Assembly (NCBI RefSeq): GCF_036711975.1
Contig: NC_091967.1
Location: forward strand, 20,150,001 to 20,214,000
Direction of reading: 5' to 3'
DNA from: Onthophagus taurus
Lineage: Eukaryota > Arthropoda > Insecta > Coleoptera > Scarabaeidae
Length of the DNA stretch: 64,000 nucleotides
Part shown: one piece after another, positions 22,701-28,460 of the stretch
Layout of the letters: every line of letters starts with the position of its first letter
Position numbering within the stretch: position 1 is the stretch's first letter
Program-made: the position numbers and the translations under genes
Notes under the pieces: model-generated
What the model saw: only the letters and a program-made list of their open reading frames with translations
Told to the model about the DNA's origin: nothing
Databases searched by the model: none

Positions 22701-24165
22701 AGGTTGGAAAATAAACGTATTAGATTCTTGTGACGTCGAAGGTGCCTCAAGCGATTTAAACCCGGTTTACGCTCTACCTCAGGAAAAAATGTTAAAGGAA
22801 TCTGAAGACCTTGAAAGCAGTCCTTCGTTAGTTGTAGAAATGCGGATTAAACCGAATGCGATTAACCACGACGTGAAAGTAGTTGAGGAACGTTTTGGGG
22901 ATTTAGCGAATCCTTATGATCAAATTTATTTAACACCAAAAGGAAACAAATCCCAAAATATCACGGAAATTATTCCAATATCAAATGAAACAACTATTGA
23001 TATAGAAGCTTTTAATTTACAACAACCGAAAGTACCGGAACTTTATCCCATGAACGATATGTCTTTTATAAAACCCCCTCCTTTACCTTCACCAATTTTA
23101 AAAAGACGCCCGATAAGGCCGTTGATGAGGAGTTCTATAAAAAATCCAATTAATTTAATGAATCCGGTTATTAATAATCGCGCTATAATAAAAAAATCAT
23201 ATCGACCACCACCAAAACAAGTCAATAAACCCCAAATTTTTCGCCAACAAAACAAAATAAAAGACATTCATGTGGAAATTTCACCACAACAACCATCAAC
23301 TGACCGCGCTCCAAACGCAGTTAATATCCAAGATTTAAAACCAGCCGTTAACACAGGTTTCCACCCCGAATCGATTGTAATCGAAGGTGGATTTAGACCA
23401 ATTATTCGAAAAGAACTGGGAGAAAAAGCGACAACTCAACACGGACTCGAATTAGAATACGAAAGCAGTATAGGAGTAATTCCAATTCATCTTAACAAAA
23501 CGAACCCAAAAAATAGTTTAGAACCAATGTTTATTCCCTCACCTCTCCAAACTTTCAAAAAGAACCAATTAAAAATGTTTAAAAGAAAAGCTCAATTAAA
23601 AAAACGTGGCCCAAAATCAAATGATGAAGACGGAAATGACGATTATATTGCTGAAGCAGCCGAAAGAGTAGAATCATTTTATTTACCACCTTCGGATCAA
23701 AAACCGGCAAACGTTGAACAACCACCAGAAACGGTAATAGCATTCGATGGAAAACGGATTTCCGGGTCGAGTTTGACGGTAAAACTCGATACGTCGCCGT
23801 ACGGAGCGGAAGCGAGAGCTTCAAAAGCACAATACAAACCATTCTCCGGCGAACTTCCACCTTTAAATCCAAAATTCTACGATTTAAATGCAGCGCAATT
23901 ACAACCAAAGGCACATTTAAATCGGGAATTAGACACTCCCGATTTACCAGCGTCCCCTACAAAATTAAGACCGATCCGAGAAATGAAAGAGATGAATCGA
24001 AGTAAAAGATCGCCTCATCATACACCGGAACATACCGCAGAACAAGAAAAAATGATGAAAGATAATGAAACGACGACGATGGAAATGAGTAATTCCCAAT
24101 CGATTTTAAAATTGAGTAGTTATATTATTTTGTTTGTATTAATAATTAAGGTGTTTGTAAACTAA
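1567..24165 (+). CDS. Skeletor: Skeletor A: DM13-DOMON-cupredoxin-like secreted/cell-surface protein, 5' incomplete
   Basis: Nine exons by frame and splice phase: 1567-1748, 8055-8217, 8959-9218, 15281-15380, 15794-15978, 21189-21789, 21841-22034, 22397-22618, 22681-24165 (stop included). They encode about 1129 residues. Order: end of DM13-1, complete DM13-2, DOMON, a basic Pro/Thr/Arg low-complexity linker, a cupredoxin-like domain ending in CFTHRYLGWK, then a disordered tail of about 430 residues with a hydrophobic C-terminus. The match to arthropod Skeletor is extensive and collinear (for example VRWAVAGDSIVLQLVAKL, RLLNAATVNGYSIVTYQR, WAIGPLN). Drosophila Skeletor was first described as a nuclear/spindle-matrix protein. 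Family analyses of DM13/DOMON proteins instead propose a secreted, redox-active role on cell-surface or matrix proteins. Both conserved DM13 cysteines are present. Introns reach 6 kb and hold many transposons. The start codon is outside the window. Confidence 0.93.
1749..2879. other. Intron of Skeletor A, no recognisable content
   Basis: AT-rich sequence with scattered short open frames that show no family resemblance. Nothing further can be supported. Confidence 0.5.
2880..3549 (-). pseudogene. Relic of a multi-copy transposon-associated protein (C-terminal part)
   Basis: Reading the minus strand from 3549, GFGNTNDGNSARRFFQGPKS, ITGADKTLIYRLKIILEAIS and YETAQLYIT are followed, after a frameshift near 3298, by PTMHKILVHGAEIIPRALLP and IGQL, and then by LSSDPLIASIRP near 3080. 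This succession (GNDGNxARRFF ... HKxLxHGAxxIxxxxLPIGQ ... SSDPxI) is the C-terminal half of a repeated hypothetical protein family found in many copies in insects and cnidarians. I associate it with mobile elements, but I cannot name its superfamily. Several frameshifts and stops show it is dead. It lies inside a Skeletor A intron. Confidence 0.6.
3566..3707 (-). pseudogene. Tc1/mariner-superfamily transposase C-terminal fragment
   Basis: The minus strand reads ADPETVSRATTSILRRARLC followed by IQQLGGHFEQLIQ and a stop at 3566-3568. This is the characteristic RRxxxCIxxxGGHFEHL end of IS630/Tc1-mariner transposases common in insects. Only about 45 residues remain. Confidence 0.6.
3785..4012. 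mobile_element. Palindromic MITE, copy 1 (GTAC-flanked, AGTGTGTTAATTAATTATCG ends)
   Basis: The left end GTACAGTGTGTTAATTAATT matches the reverse complement of the right end ...AATTAATTAACACAGTGTAC almost perfectly. The inverted repeats extend about 50 bp, through CCGACGTCATCATTGCAAGT and ATGCAACCA. The interior holds a duplicated CCAAATACGCCAATNGC / GCAATACCAATA segment. Both this copy and the one at 25069-25198 are bounded by GTAC, which may be the target duplication. Confidence 0.75.
4110..4440. repeat. Tandem repeat, about 2.3 units of 143 bp
   Basis: GAAGAAAATCGATTTTTCCG plus GAATATAAGAAA starts at 4162 and again at 4305, a 143-bp period. The flanking TAGATCGATTAGAAACCC-type block occurs at about 4110, 4253 and 4395 with increasing divergence. 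It lies directly upstream of a LINE fragment. Confidence 0.7.
4669..6941 (+). pseudogene. LINE (jockey/CR1-like) ORF2 fragment: end of endonuclease, reverse transcriptase
   Basis: Starts within the end of an AP-endonuclease domain (DTLFSDHMALIIEF, the SDH motif), then a complete RT core: KLASVLPLFKKGD, NIRPISILPVLTKIFE, FGFRKGLSTTLAIQNF, FLDLTKAFDCVSH, SGVPQGSI, YADDTGLL. An in-frame TAG at 6067-6069 interrupts the GVPQGSI(L)GP motif, where Leu is expected. A second break lies at 6313-6336, after which RGVRFLGVHLDSGLTWNVHG and the C-terminal YGTRGRNDIRP region follow to 6941. The element is dead and 5' truncated. It lies inside Skeletor A, same strand. Confidence 0.85.
6942..7160 (+). repeat. 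LINE 3' UTR with (ATT)n tail
   Basis: Follows the RT fragment and ends in AATAAATTATTATTATTATT at about 7128-7158. This is the simple-repeat tail expected for a target-primed retrotransposon. It marks the 3' boundary of the 4669-6941 element. Confidence 0.65.
7161..8054. other. Intron of Skeletor A, no recognisable content
   Basis: Between the LINE tail and the next exon. Short open frames on the plus strand (for example 7230-7646) are hydrophobic/Ser-rich without family resemblance. I see no gene here. Confidence 0.5.
8055..8217 (+). CDS. Skeletor: Skeletor A exon: DM13-1/DM13-2 junction
   Basis: Acceptor TTTCTAG before 8055 and donor CCAG|GTAAGA after 8217. Enters phase 0 and leaves phase 1. 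Begins VNFGDVKIPRNFDFPRPQKL and continues through the first half of DM13-2 (DNIVVVDAQTLLVPNLSYDG). Intron lengths are 6.3 kb before and 0.74 kb after. Confidence 0.92.
8218..8958. other. Intron of Skeletor A, no recognisable content
   Basis: 740-bp intron. A basic plus-strand open frame (8445-8774) has no domain and is interpreted as chance. No repeat could be identified. Confidence 0.5.
8959..9218 (+). CDS. Skeletor: Skeletor A exon: second half of DM13-2
   Basis: Acceptor TTTATAG before 8959 and donor CTCAG|GTAAGT after 9218; phase 1 in, phase 0 out. Encodes AKFWTGPGPKPSPQGIRIPD, then VVLTLPGDLTIFDIGHFGIW with the conserved Cys at 9126-9128, ending PPSLKMLGVSPQ. The phase-0 exit is compatible both with the DOMON exon at 15281 and with the Q/H-rich exon at 13924. 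Confidence 0.93.
9219..9899. other. Intron of Skeletor A, no recognisable content
   Basis: Contains a short (ATC/TCA)n stretch near 9330-9355. Otherwise nothing identifiable before the CTAG-rich foldback repeat begins. Confidence 0.5.
9900..10115. repeat. CTAG-rich foldback repeat, copy 1
   Basis: Left arm AGAACTAACACTAGAGCTAG then AACTAGAAACATTCGGGTCC and AGCCGTCTTAAG. Right arm ACGGCTAAACCCGAATGTTC then CTAGCTCTAGGTTTAGTGTT and AGTTCTA. The arms are near-perfect inverted repeats around a short centre at about 9957-9970. A second half-unit follows at 10080-10115. The arms are built from alternating short modules (CTAGAACTA, ACACTAG, ACCTAG). Confidence 0.75.
10590..10835. repeat. CTAG-rich foldback repeat, copy 2
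   Basis: Two successive inverted arms: AGTTCTAGTTATAGTGTTAG ... AAACTAGAACTAACACTAGA (10590-10645), then TCTAGTTCTAGGTCTAGTGT ... AACTAGAACTAACACTAGACC (10665-10830), with the CCTAAACCCAAATGTTTCTA core. Same family as the units at 9900, 11205, 13030, 36735 and 49416. Confidence 0.7.
10932..11545. repeat. Pair of ~175-bp direct repeats within the foldback complex
   Basis: A block from about 10932 to 11108 (TTATACTTGTCTAAATGATT, AACAACTAGTTTTTAAACAA, GACTAGTTTATAGCAAG) recurs at about 11365-11545 with a few substitutions. Between them, at 11205-11290, lies another CTAG-rich arm with the core TTTCGGGTTTTGCCGTGCGT. A separate inverted pair (TGTAATTCAATGAATTTTTT at about 10268 and its complement at about 11573) brackets the whole block, so 10250-11612 forms a larger foldback structure. 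Confidence 0.65.
11613..13031 (+). pseudogene. Jockey-clade LINE relic, internally deleted, poly(A) end
   Basis: RT fragments: KKAEIIMFPKPGKQSSLMSN, YGPISLLPTLSKLFEKVIIQ, QFGFLTGHLAIHQL, FLDVVKAFDIVW (11840-12300). The frame then jumps directly to DLEEAIQQLQDAINDV, so the GVPQGS and YADD motifs are deleted. Downstream VKYLGLHLDQRLNWGIHLNN and KLQVLQNKILRTAVDAPWFI (12690) are typical of jockey. It ends in AATAAATG and a run of A at 13022-13030. CTAG-repeat sequence resumes immediately after, so this LINE inserted into the foldback repeat. Confidence 0.85.
13032..13118. repeat. CTAG-rich foldback repeat arm downstream of the jockey insertion
   Basis: GGACTAGAAACATAAGACGG, CTAAACCCGAATGTTCCTAG, TTCGAGGTCTAGTGTTAGTT. 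It has the same arm as at 9960-10020 and begins directly after the LINE poly(A) run. Confidence 0.75.
13119..13923. other. Intron of Skeletor A, AT-rich, no recognisable content
   Basis: No open frame of note. The last ~60 bases, before the acceptor at 13921-13923, are pyrimidine-rich. Confidence 0.5.
13924..14388 (+). CDS. Q/H-rich exon, candidate alternative 3'-terminal exon of Skeletor A
   Basis: Acceptor TTGTTACAG ends at 13923. The frame is then open in phase 0 for 154 codons to TGA at 14386-14388, starting KPPSIPPSISYTQSPARSSH and ending FQNHHFG. Gln, His, Pro and Asn dominate (IVQQIPQQQIISQ, QQPQPILLQQPIYQ). There is no ATG at its start, so it must be spliced to something upstream. 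The previous Skeletor exon ends at 9218 in phase 0, so joining them gives an open DM13-DM13-Q-rich protein. From memory, Drosophila isoforms B/C differ from D/E in lacking DOMON, which would fit. An AATAAA lies 197 nt after the stop. Alternatively it is the last exon of an unrelated nested gene. Confidence 0.6.
   Translation, partial: KPPSIPPSISYTQSPARSSHHFAGGHLEATTYRPQQHVHFTNNHQHSLVQRRILQQKDGTQREQQIVQQIPQQQIISQRIENIPQQVFHQNHFFHQQPQPILLQQPIYQVSDRLDEYQVSARKPVPYTPFNFVQQSQFGANNDNKFQFQNHHFG
14585..14590 (+). terminator. Poly(A) signal AATAAA after the Q/H-rich exon
   Basis: Canonical AATAAA, 197 nt downstream of the stop at 14388. It supports a terminal rather than internal exon, although AT-rich sequence produces such hexamers by chance. 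Confidence 0.4.
14591..15280. other. Intron of Skeletor A, no recognisable content
   Basis: A slightly more GC-rich block lies at 14760-14950 without any coding or repeat signature I recognise. A chance donor-like ATGGTAAGT occurs at 15196. Confidence 0.45.
15281..15978 (+). CDS. Skeletor: Skeletor A exons: DOMON domain (two exons)
   Basis: Exon 15281-15380 (acceptor ATTTCAG, phase 0 to 1) encodes SKLNCEVLQDKLAFEVRWAV and on to LQLVAKL. Exon 15794-15978 (acceptor TTTACAG, phase 1 to 0) encodes DDGEYMSFGVSGDEKHSSMV, GGDVVVAWID and GYAQDYFLQDKSQCSG. This is a DOMON beta-sandwich, a fold known to bind heme or sugars. The QCSGPTGSCPDE cysteine pair is typical of Skeletor. Met residues are present in the usual YMSFG and SSMVGGD positions, but a heme role is inference only. 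Confidence 0.92.
16290..18560 (+). pseudogene. pogo/Tigger-like (DDE) DNA transposon relic, split by a mariner insertion
   Basis: Before the insertion, a degenerate FNADETRLL (16628-16655) matches the NADETGL first catalytic block. After it, LLLLDNAPSHVALDH (about 17890) and DQGIIASFKMYY (about 17965) match the second and third catalytic region of CENP-B/jerky/Tigger transposases. Near 18200, DGEGFNNVQTTDIDEFMREI resembles their acidic C-terminus. Many stops and frameshifts are present. The split is clean: the 999-bp element at 16867-17865 separates the two halves. Confidence 0.75.
16867..17865 (+). mobile_element. Tc1/mariner-superfamily element with ~90-bp TIRs and TA target duplication
   Basis: Begins CAGGGTGTTTATTAAGCATG and ends in the inverse of CAGGATGTGTATTAAACATG. 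The inverted repeats continue for about 90 bp (TATTCTTTAGGCTATTCTAA versus TATTCTTTGGACTATTCTAA). TA flanks both ends (16865-16866, 17866-17867). The transposase is truncated at its N-terminus: LILFTDEANFSRNSI, HNNHVWAEQNPHEV, LNVWVGIVGNWRDG, FLPRRLTGEVYCNFLEQ, then FMHDGAAAHFS beyond a stop at 17374, and PHLNPLDFF. The first two catalytic Asp (DEANF, HDGAAAHF) and the NPLDFF block are visible. It carries stops and frameshifts and lacks the DNA-binding half, so it is inactive. Confidence 0.85.
18570..20900 (-). pseudogene. RTE-clade LINE relic, antisense
   Basis: Read on the minus strand, the right end carries an endonuclease start (near 20690): KKRTMDLGTWNI, then VDIAILAETKDKG, as in RTE proteins. 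Further along, toward 18600, are traces of the C-terminal region, with heavy stops. The plus strand therefore shows long pyrimidine-rich pseudo-ORFs (18585-19735) that are antisense shadows. The body is too decayed to place every RT motif. Confidence 0.6.
21189..22618 (+). CDS. Skeletor: Skeletor A exons: end of DOMON, basic linker, cupredoxin-like domain
   Basis: Three exons: 21189-21789 (phase 0 to 1), 21841-22034 (phase 1 to 0) and 22397-22618 (phase 0 to 0). The first finishes the DOMON region (RLLNAATVNGYSIVTYQRPL, WAIGPLNQRNEVSFHS). A roughly 90-residue Arg/Thr/Pro-rich linker follows (positions ~21430-21690). The cupredoxin-like domain then starts at VFYAQMGPTGGKMGYPAITG, with WGISWYINGLLIP, KYHPFYITDDPVGGYEY and CHWTHQGDKDADDFESFGAY. 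The introns of 51, 362 and 62 nt are much shorter than those upstream. Confidence 0.92.
22681..24165 (+). CDS. Skeletor: Skeletor A terminal exon: CxxH copper-site-like motif and disordered tail
   Basis: Acceptor TTTAAG before 22681, phase 0. The first codon is the Cys of CFTHRYLGWKINVLDSCDVE, so the CxxH pair (TGT 22681-22683, CAT 22690-22692) sits at the exon edge. About 430 residues of Pro/Lys/Asn-rich low complexity follow. A furin-type RSKR|S site lies near 24000, and the last ~17 residues are hydrophobic (SSYIILFVLIIKVFVN), as in a GPI signal or membrane anchor. The stop ends at 24165. Shadow ORFs on the minus strand here are ignored. Confidence 0.9.
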   Translation, partial: CFTHRYLGWKINVLDSCDVEGASSDLNPVYALPQEKMLKESEDLESSPSLVVEMRIKPNAINHDVKVVEERFGDLANPYDQIYLTPKGNKSQNITEIIPISNETTIDIEAFNLQQPKVPELYPMNDMSFIKPPPLPSPILKRRPIRPLMRSSIKNPINLMNPVINNRAIIKKSYRPPPKQVNKPQIFRQQNKIKDIHVEISPQQPSTDRAPNAVNIQDLKPAVNTGFHPESIVIEGGFRPIIRKELGEKATTQHGLELEYESSIGVIPIHLNKTNPKNSLEPMFIPSPLQTFKKNQLKMFKRKAQLKKRGPKSNDEDGNDDYIAEAAERVESFYLPPSDQKPANVEQPPETVIAFDGKRISGSSLTVKLDTSPYGAEARASKAQYKPFSGELPPLNPKFYDLNAAQLQPKAHLNRELDTPDLPASPTKLRPIREMKEMNRSKRSPHHTPEHTAEQEKMMKDNETTTMEMSNSQSILKLSSYIILFVLIIKVFVN

Positions 24166-25068
24166 ATAAGCCAACATTGTTTATAAAGAGAGTCAGTCAA
24201 AAAATTTATAACTTAAAACTGTAAAGTAGTGGTAAAACTTATATTATACTGAGTGAGAAATTACTTTATTATTATTGAATTAAATTTTAATACTCAAACA
24301 CAATCTTTCAGAAATTCAATGAACTCTACGAAAATTTCTGTACAGCATGTTAAATTAAAACCATTGATTATGTACTATTAAATAATATAAAACATTTAAT
24401 GAAAATTGAATGAGCATTAAGAATATTAAAGTTAGGTTACTGTAATATTCAGTTATATTTTTGTCCACGGTTTTCGATAATGTAGTTAACAACCTCAGGA
24501 GAAGTCTGTTAAAATGATGCGTGCAAGAAAGAAGCAATAAATCTTTTATAAATTAAAATATGCATATTATTTTTCCTCAGCAGAAGATACTTTGAATATT
24601 ATTATAGTTTCAATATGTTGTTAAATGTATCTATACGAACACTTTTCACGATTTAAAATACCTTTATTTATATTAAATTATATTATTAAAAATTGCAAGA
24701 ATGAGGAAAACAATGTCATGCATGTTGAGAAAATTAACACATTTTTTTGTGGTCACTGTAGGTTTTCGTATCTTTAATTATTTAGTAGAATGACAAGATT
24801 CAAAGAGTCATAAAAAAATCGTTTCGTAATAGGAAAGATCCATTTAGGTATTGCAAATGATACTGGAAATGTACAAAACATTCATGTACAAAAACCTTAA
24901 CTGTTATCGTTTTACAATGTAAATATTTCGGAGTGAACTTCCAAATTAGCGGATTCAACCGTTAATTATTATTTTGTAATTCTGCATCCAAGCAACGTTC
25001 GAAGCTCATCATGAGATAATTCTTAACAAATGATCTTTAATTTGTCTAAAAGCTGTGAATGCAGCTGA
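24166..25068. other. Skeletor A 3' UTR and intergenic AT-rich DNA
   Basis: Contains the poly(A) signal at 24536-24541 and no recognisable gene. It runs up to the MITE at 25069. Confidence 0.5.
24536..24541 (+). terminator. Skeletor: Candidate poly(A) signal of Skeletor A
   Basis: AATAAA (GAAGCAATAAATC) 370 nt after the Skeletor A stop, the first canonical hexamer I find downstream. Confidence 0.5.
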
Positions 25069-25198
25069 GTACAGTGTGTTAATTAATTATCGTACACGAC
25101 GTCATCATTGCGAGTATGCAACCTATATCACAGTATTAGTATTGGTTGCATACTTGCAATGATGACGTCAGGTACGATAATTAATTAACACAGCGTAC
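25069..25198. mobile_element. Palindromic MITE, copy 2 (same family as 3785-4012)
   Basis: GTACAGTGTGTTAATTAATT at the left and AATTAATTAACACAGCGTAC at the right, with ~50-bp inverted repeats and a short centre (CTATATCACAGTATTAGTAT). The right arm contains the perfect palindrome TGACGTCA. It is about 100 bp shorter than copy 1 and lacks the duplicated interior. Confidence 0.8.
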
Positions 25199-25249
25199 TT
25201 AGTAGTGATGTACCTACTGAGTACACACTTCCCTTCCTTAAAAGTCTGC

Positions 25250-25690
25250 CCACACGCAGATGTCGACCCTGAAGTATCAGGTAGCATCAGGTAGGTTTCG
25301 CAGCATAGCTGGGAACATTTTTACACCTAACAGAGTAAGGTGGGCTATTTCTAATTTCAAGCCCCTAAAATCGCCTGGAGGAGATGGAATTCTGCCTATT
25401 TTTCTGCAAAAAGGCTTAGAAGACCTGCTCCCAGTAATAATATCCCTATATGGAGGAAAGTAAAGATGGTCTTCATACCTAAAGGTGGTAGGCGTTCAAA
25501 CGCCGACCCCAAAGCATACAGATCAATTAGCCTAACTTCATTTCTCCTCAAAAGGATGGAAAAGGCAATCGATCAATACCTTAGGAATGGAGTGCTTGTT
25601 ACTAATCCGCTCCACCCTAGCCAACATGCTTACCAGAAAGCAAAATCAACAATTACTGCTCTCCATGCTTTGACTTTTGGGACTGGTGTT
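25250..25690 (+). pseudogene. Non-LTR retrotransposon RT fragment
   Basis: NRVRWAISNFKPLKSPGGDG, ILPIFLQKGLEDLLP, then after a frame change MVFIPKGGRRSNADPKAYRS, ISLTSFLLKRMEKAIDQYLR, NPLHPSQHAYQKAKSTITAL. This is the RT palm start (FIPKxGR...PKAYRPISLTSFLLK) of insect jockey/R1-type LINEs. It stops before the FxDxxxAFD block and abuts copia sequence. Confidence 0.8.
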
Positions 25691-26655
25691 TCACAGGATA
25701 ATAGATGGTAGCCTTACTGGCCTTGATCAAAACCGCATTCCAAGTGGATCTCGTACATAGTATATTCCAAAATAGTGGTTCTAGGATGTTCTTCGCAATC
25801 ATGTCCATCACAAGATTAAGTTTGGAACACTTCTCAGACCAATATATATAACATACTACTGTATGCAGAGAAGGAAAAGCAATAGGAAAACCTTCTTTTC
25901 TTCTTAAGACAAGAATTACCAAGATGAAAGGCCATAGCGCAATTTATCCATAGCGACATTGCAGGACAAATTTGTATAAGAACAAATAATGGAGAGAAAT
26001 ATTATCAGCTGATTAAAGAAAAAGAGCAAAGCACAGTTTAATTTAATTAAGTATATTAGAGAATTGAAAGTATGAAAGCAAAACGACACAAATGGTCAAG
26101 AATAAGAATGGATAATGGGGAAGAATTTGAGTGATAAATTCAAAAATTTTTGTATATAAAAGGGTATGAATATAGAATGTATCTTGAAAGTAAAGCACAA
26201 AAAAAATCAGAAAACACAAGTAATAAGGAAAATAAAAAAGCTGCATACTCAAAAGTAGATCAAATTAAACAAAGGGCGTAAAACTACTACAAACATTACA
26301 TAATTACACAATCAATTCTGAAAATAGATTGAAAGAAGCTATGTACATCGAACTGGAATCTTTTTGGAAAGACACCAAAAAGACAAGATTGGTACCTAAA
26401 TTATATCATGGCTGAAAATGGTGGACAGTTAAGTTGTGCAGAATGCCAACGGTTAGAATATTAATATATGTTTCAGTACAAAATAATTGGAAACTCAGAC
26501 AGATTGATGTACTAACGATACTTTTGAACGGATTGATTGATAGAGACGTTCCCGAAGTTGTGGAAAGTTTAGATTTTAAACGTGCTTTTCTAATAAGAAT
26601 GTGTACCTAGATCTATTTATAGACGACGCTTTAATTACAGGATTAATCGCTATTG
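25691..26655 (+). pseudogene. Ty1/copia retrotransposon pol relic
   Basis: Integrase-region remnants: GKAIGKPSFLLKTRITKMKG (25870-25930), NNGEKYYQLIKEKEQSTV (25985-26040), RIRMDNGEEFE (26105-26135). RT-region remnants: MPTVRILIYVSVQNNWKLRQ, IDVLTILLNGLIDRDVPEVV (26440-26560) and LDLFIDDALI (26612-26640, the YVDDxLI motif). Stops and frameshifts occur throughout. No LTR could be identified. Confidence 0.7.
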
Positions 26656-26657
26656 AC

Positions 26658-27811
26658 TAGTGATGAAACGGATAGTGATTTTGCAAAAAGTCGGATACCG
26701 GATATTCGGCATCCCCTTCGGCCGGATATCCGGTTAGTACATTTCTGAAGTGATATCCTACTTTGCCACATTATTGCGATATTTGAATAAAAATGAAATT
26801 AATAAGAAAGCTGATAAGATATGTCAACTTATTTGGATCCAAGATACAAAATGAACTTTTTTGATGCTGAGTTAACTAACGAAGCAACACTAAAAAGAGG
26901 ATGCTTTAATTAATAATTGGCGATATTTCGACAAAGATCCTACAAGAAATGAATTTTATAGCGAATTTTGAAAGTTATCGATGAAAATTGCAACATCGAA
27001 AATTTTATCAAAACTTCAAATATTGTTTTCTCAAAAACTAAAAGTTATTTTTCAAAACGTATTGGCTCATTGGAAAGAGAACACTCTTATTAACACTTTG
27101 GGAAATTGTCACACTCATATTCCAAGAAATCGATTTTATAGGAATTTTTAAAATTTAATCGGCGAAAATAGCAAAATTCGAAAAAATTGTCGATTATTTC
27201 AAACATTTATTTCTCAAGAACTGAAAGTGGTTTCTCAAAACGGATTTTTGCATTAAAAAGAGGATACTTTAATTAATAATTGGTGATATTTCCACAAGGA
27301 TCCTTCAAGAAATTAATTTTGTAGCGAATTTTGAAAGTTATCGATAAAATTTGCAACATCGAAAATTTTATCAAAACTTCAAATATTGTTTTCTCAAAAA
27401 CTAAAAGTTATTTTTCAAAACGAGTTGGTTCACTGGAAAGAGGACACTCTTATTAACACTTTGTGAAATTTTCATACTCATATTCCAAGAAGTGGATTTT
27501 ATACAAATTTTTAAAACTTAATCGGCGAAAGTTGCAAAATTCGAAAAAATTACAAGCGAAGAGAAGGAAACTAGACGAAACTGCAACAAGATCGTATTGG
27601 GATTGTTATAATGAGGTTGATAAAGATAAACCTGATAATAAATAAAGTTGTATTCAATGAAAAAAGTCCTATTGGGGTTGAACTTGATTGTTATCTGCAG
27701 TTTCCAACACCTACAAGAGATATTAATTCCTGTAAATGGTGGAGTACTAAGTAATAGGCTTTTAATATCCGGCCAAAGCCGGATAGTTGCTGAATATACG
27801 TTCCATCACTA
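26658..27811 (+). mobile_element. hAT (ZBED-type) DNA transposon relic
   Basis: Ends: TAGTGATGAAACGGATA at 26658 and the inverse of TAGTGATGGAACGTATA at 27811, giving imperfect ~16-bp TIRs. Transposase remnants: MSTYLDPRYKMNFFDAELTN (26820-26880, the LDPRYK motif), and after an internal repeat, KRRKLDETATRSYWDCYNEV and VELDCYLQFPTPTRDIN (27560-27740), the hAT C-terminal dimerisation region (ELDxYL..P...R). Near both ends sit CCGGATATCCGG-type palindromes (CATCCCCTTCGGCCGGATAT). The target duplication is not clear. Confidence 0.75.
26888..27549. repeat. Two tandem 363-bp units inside the hAT relic
   Basis: AAAAAGAGGATGCTTTAATT at 26891 recurs as AAAAAGAGGATACTTTAATT at 27254. The following CAACATCGAAAATTTTATCA, AAACTTCAAATATTGTTTTC and GAACACTCTTATTAACACTT blocks recur in the same order. 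The second unit merges into transposase sequence at about 27549. The array splits the hAT coding relic. Confidence 0.8.
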
Positions 27812-27954
27812 CTTTGTAGCCTTCTCCGACGTGAATTGTCGAGTGGCTGCATCTTATATTGATCCATGTTTAAAATTACAATTTACACTTGCTTCTGGCA
27901 AATAATGATACACACTGATGAGTTTCCTGCTTTAGTTTTTTTTTTGTTGAACAA

Positions 27955-28215
27955 CTTCGAAAGCGCCCTGGTCTTTATCAGGCCAAGTTGTAAATACTTC
28001 GACTAATTAAAACGAGGTTGCTTGCGGCCAAGGCTCTGTGATTTAAGTTATATCAACCTAAAACTAGTCATCATATTGTAGCGCCTCGGCCGTAAGAGAC
28101 CTTGACTTTATCAAATAAAATTGTAGATCTTTAGAGTGATTAAGTTGAAATCTCTTACGGACAAGTCTCAGTGTTTGAGATTATATCAATCTGAAACAAA
28201 TCATCATAGTGTAGC
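27955..28215. repeat. Degenerate GCGCCTCGGCCGTAAGAGAC repeat units
   Basis: Short units with the motif CTTGCGGCCAAGG / GTAGCGCCTCGGCCGTAAGA / CTCTTACGGACAAGT at roughly 60-70 bp spacing. The same core motif forms the array at 43230-43720. Confidence 0.5.
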
Positions 28216-28460
28216 AAATTCGAGCAAAAAGACGAGATTGGTACCTAAATTATATCAAATGTCTGAGAATAGTGAACTGCTAAGTTGAGCAGAATGCCAA
28301 CGGTTAGAATATTAATATATGTTTCGGTACAAAATAATTGGAAACTCAAACAGATTAATATTGAAAATTTAGATAGAGCAAAATATGGAGAAATGAATAA
28401 ACCAGTAGCACGAATTTCTTGTAAAAAATCCAAATGAAATGACAACATTTCTTGGAATCG
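28216..28460 (+). pseudogene. Second copy of the copia RT fragment
   Basis: Closely matches 26365-26520: AAGACGAGATTGGTACCTAA, GCAGAATGCCAACGGTTAGA, TACAAAATAATTGGAAACTC. Encodes MPTVRILIYVSVQNNWKLKQ with breaks. It then diverges into sequence reading NKPVARISCKKSK. Confidence 0.65.

Noticed and set aside
23043..23914. Long minus-strand open frames opposite the Skeletor A tail
   Set aside because: They are antisense shadows of the biased low-complexity coding exon, and no family resemblance is visible.
25653..25922. 89-codon minus-strand ORF
   Set aside because: Antisense to the junction of the LINE RT fragment and the copia relic, both of which read clearly on the plus strand.
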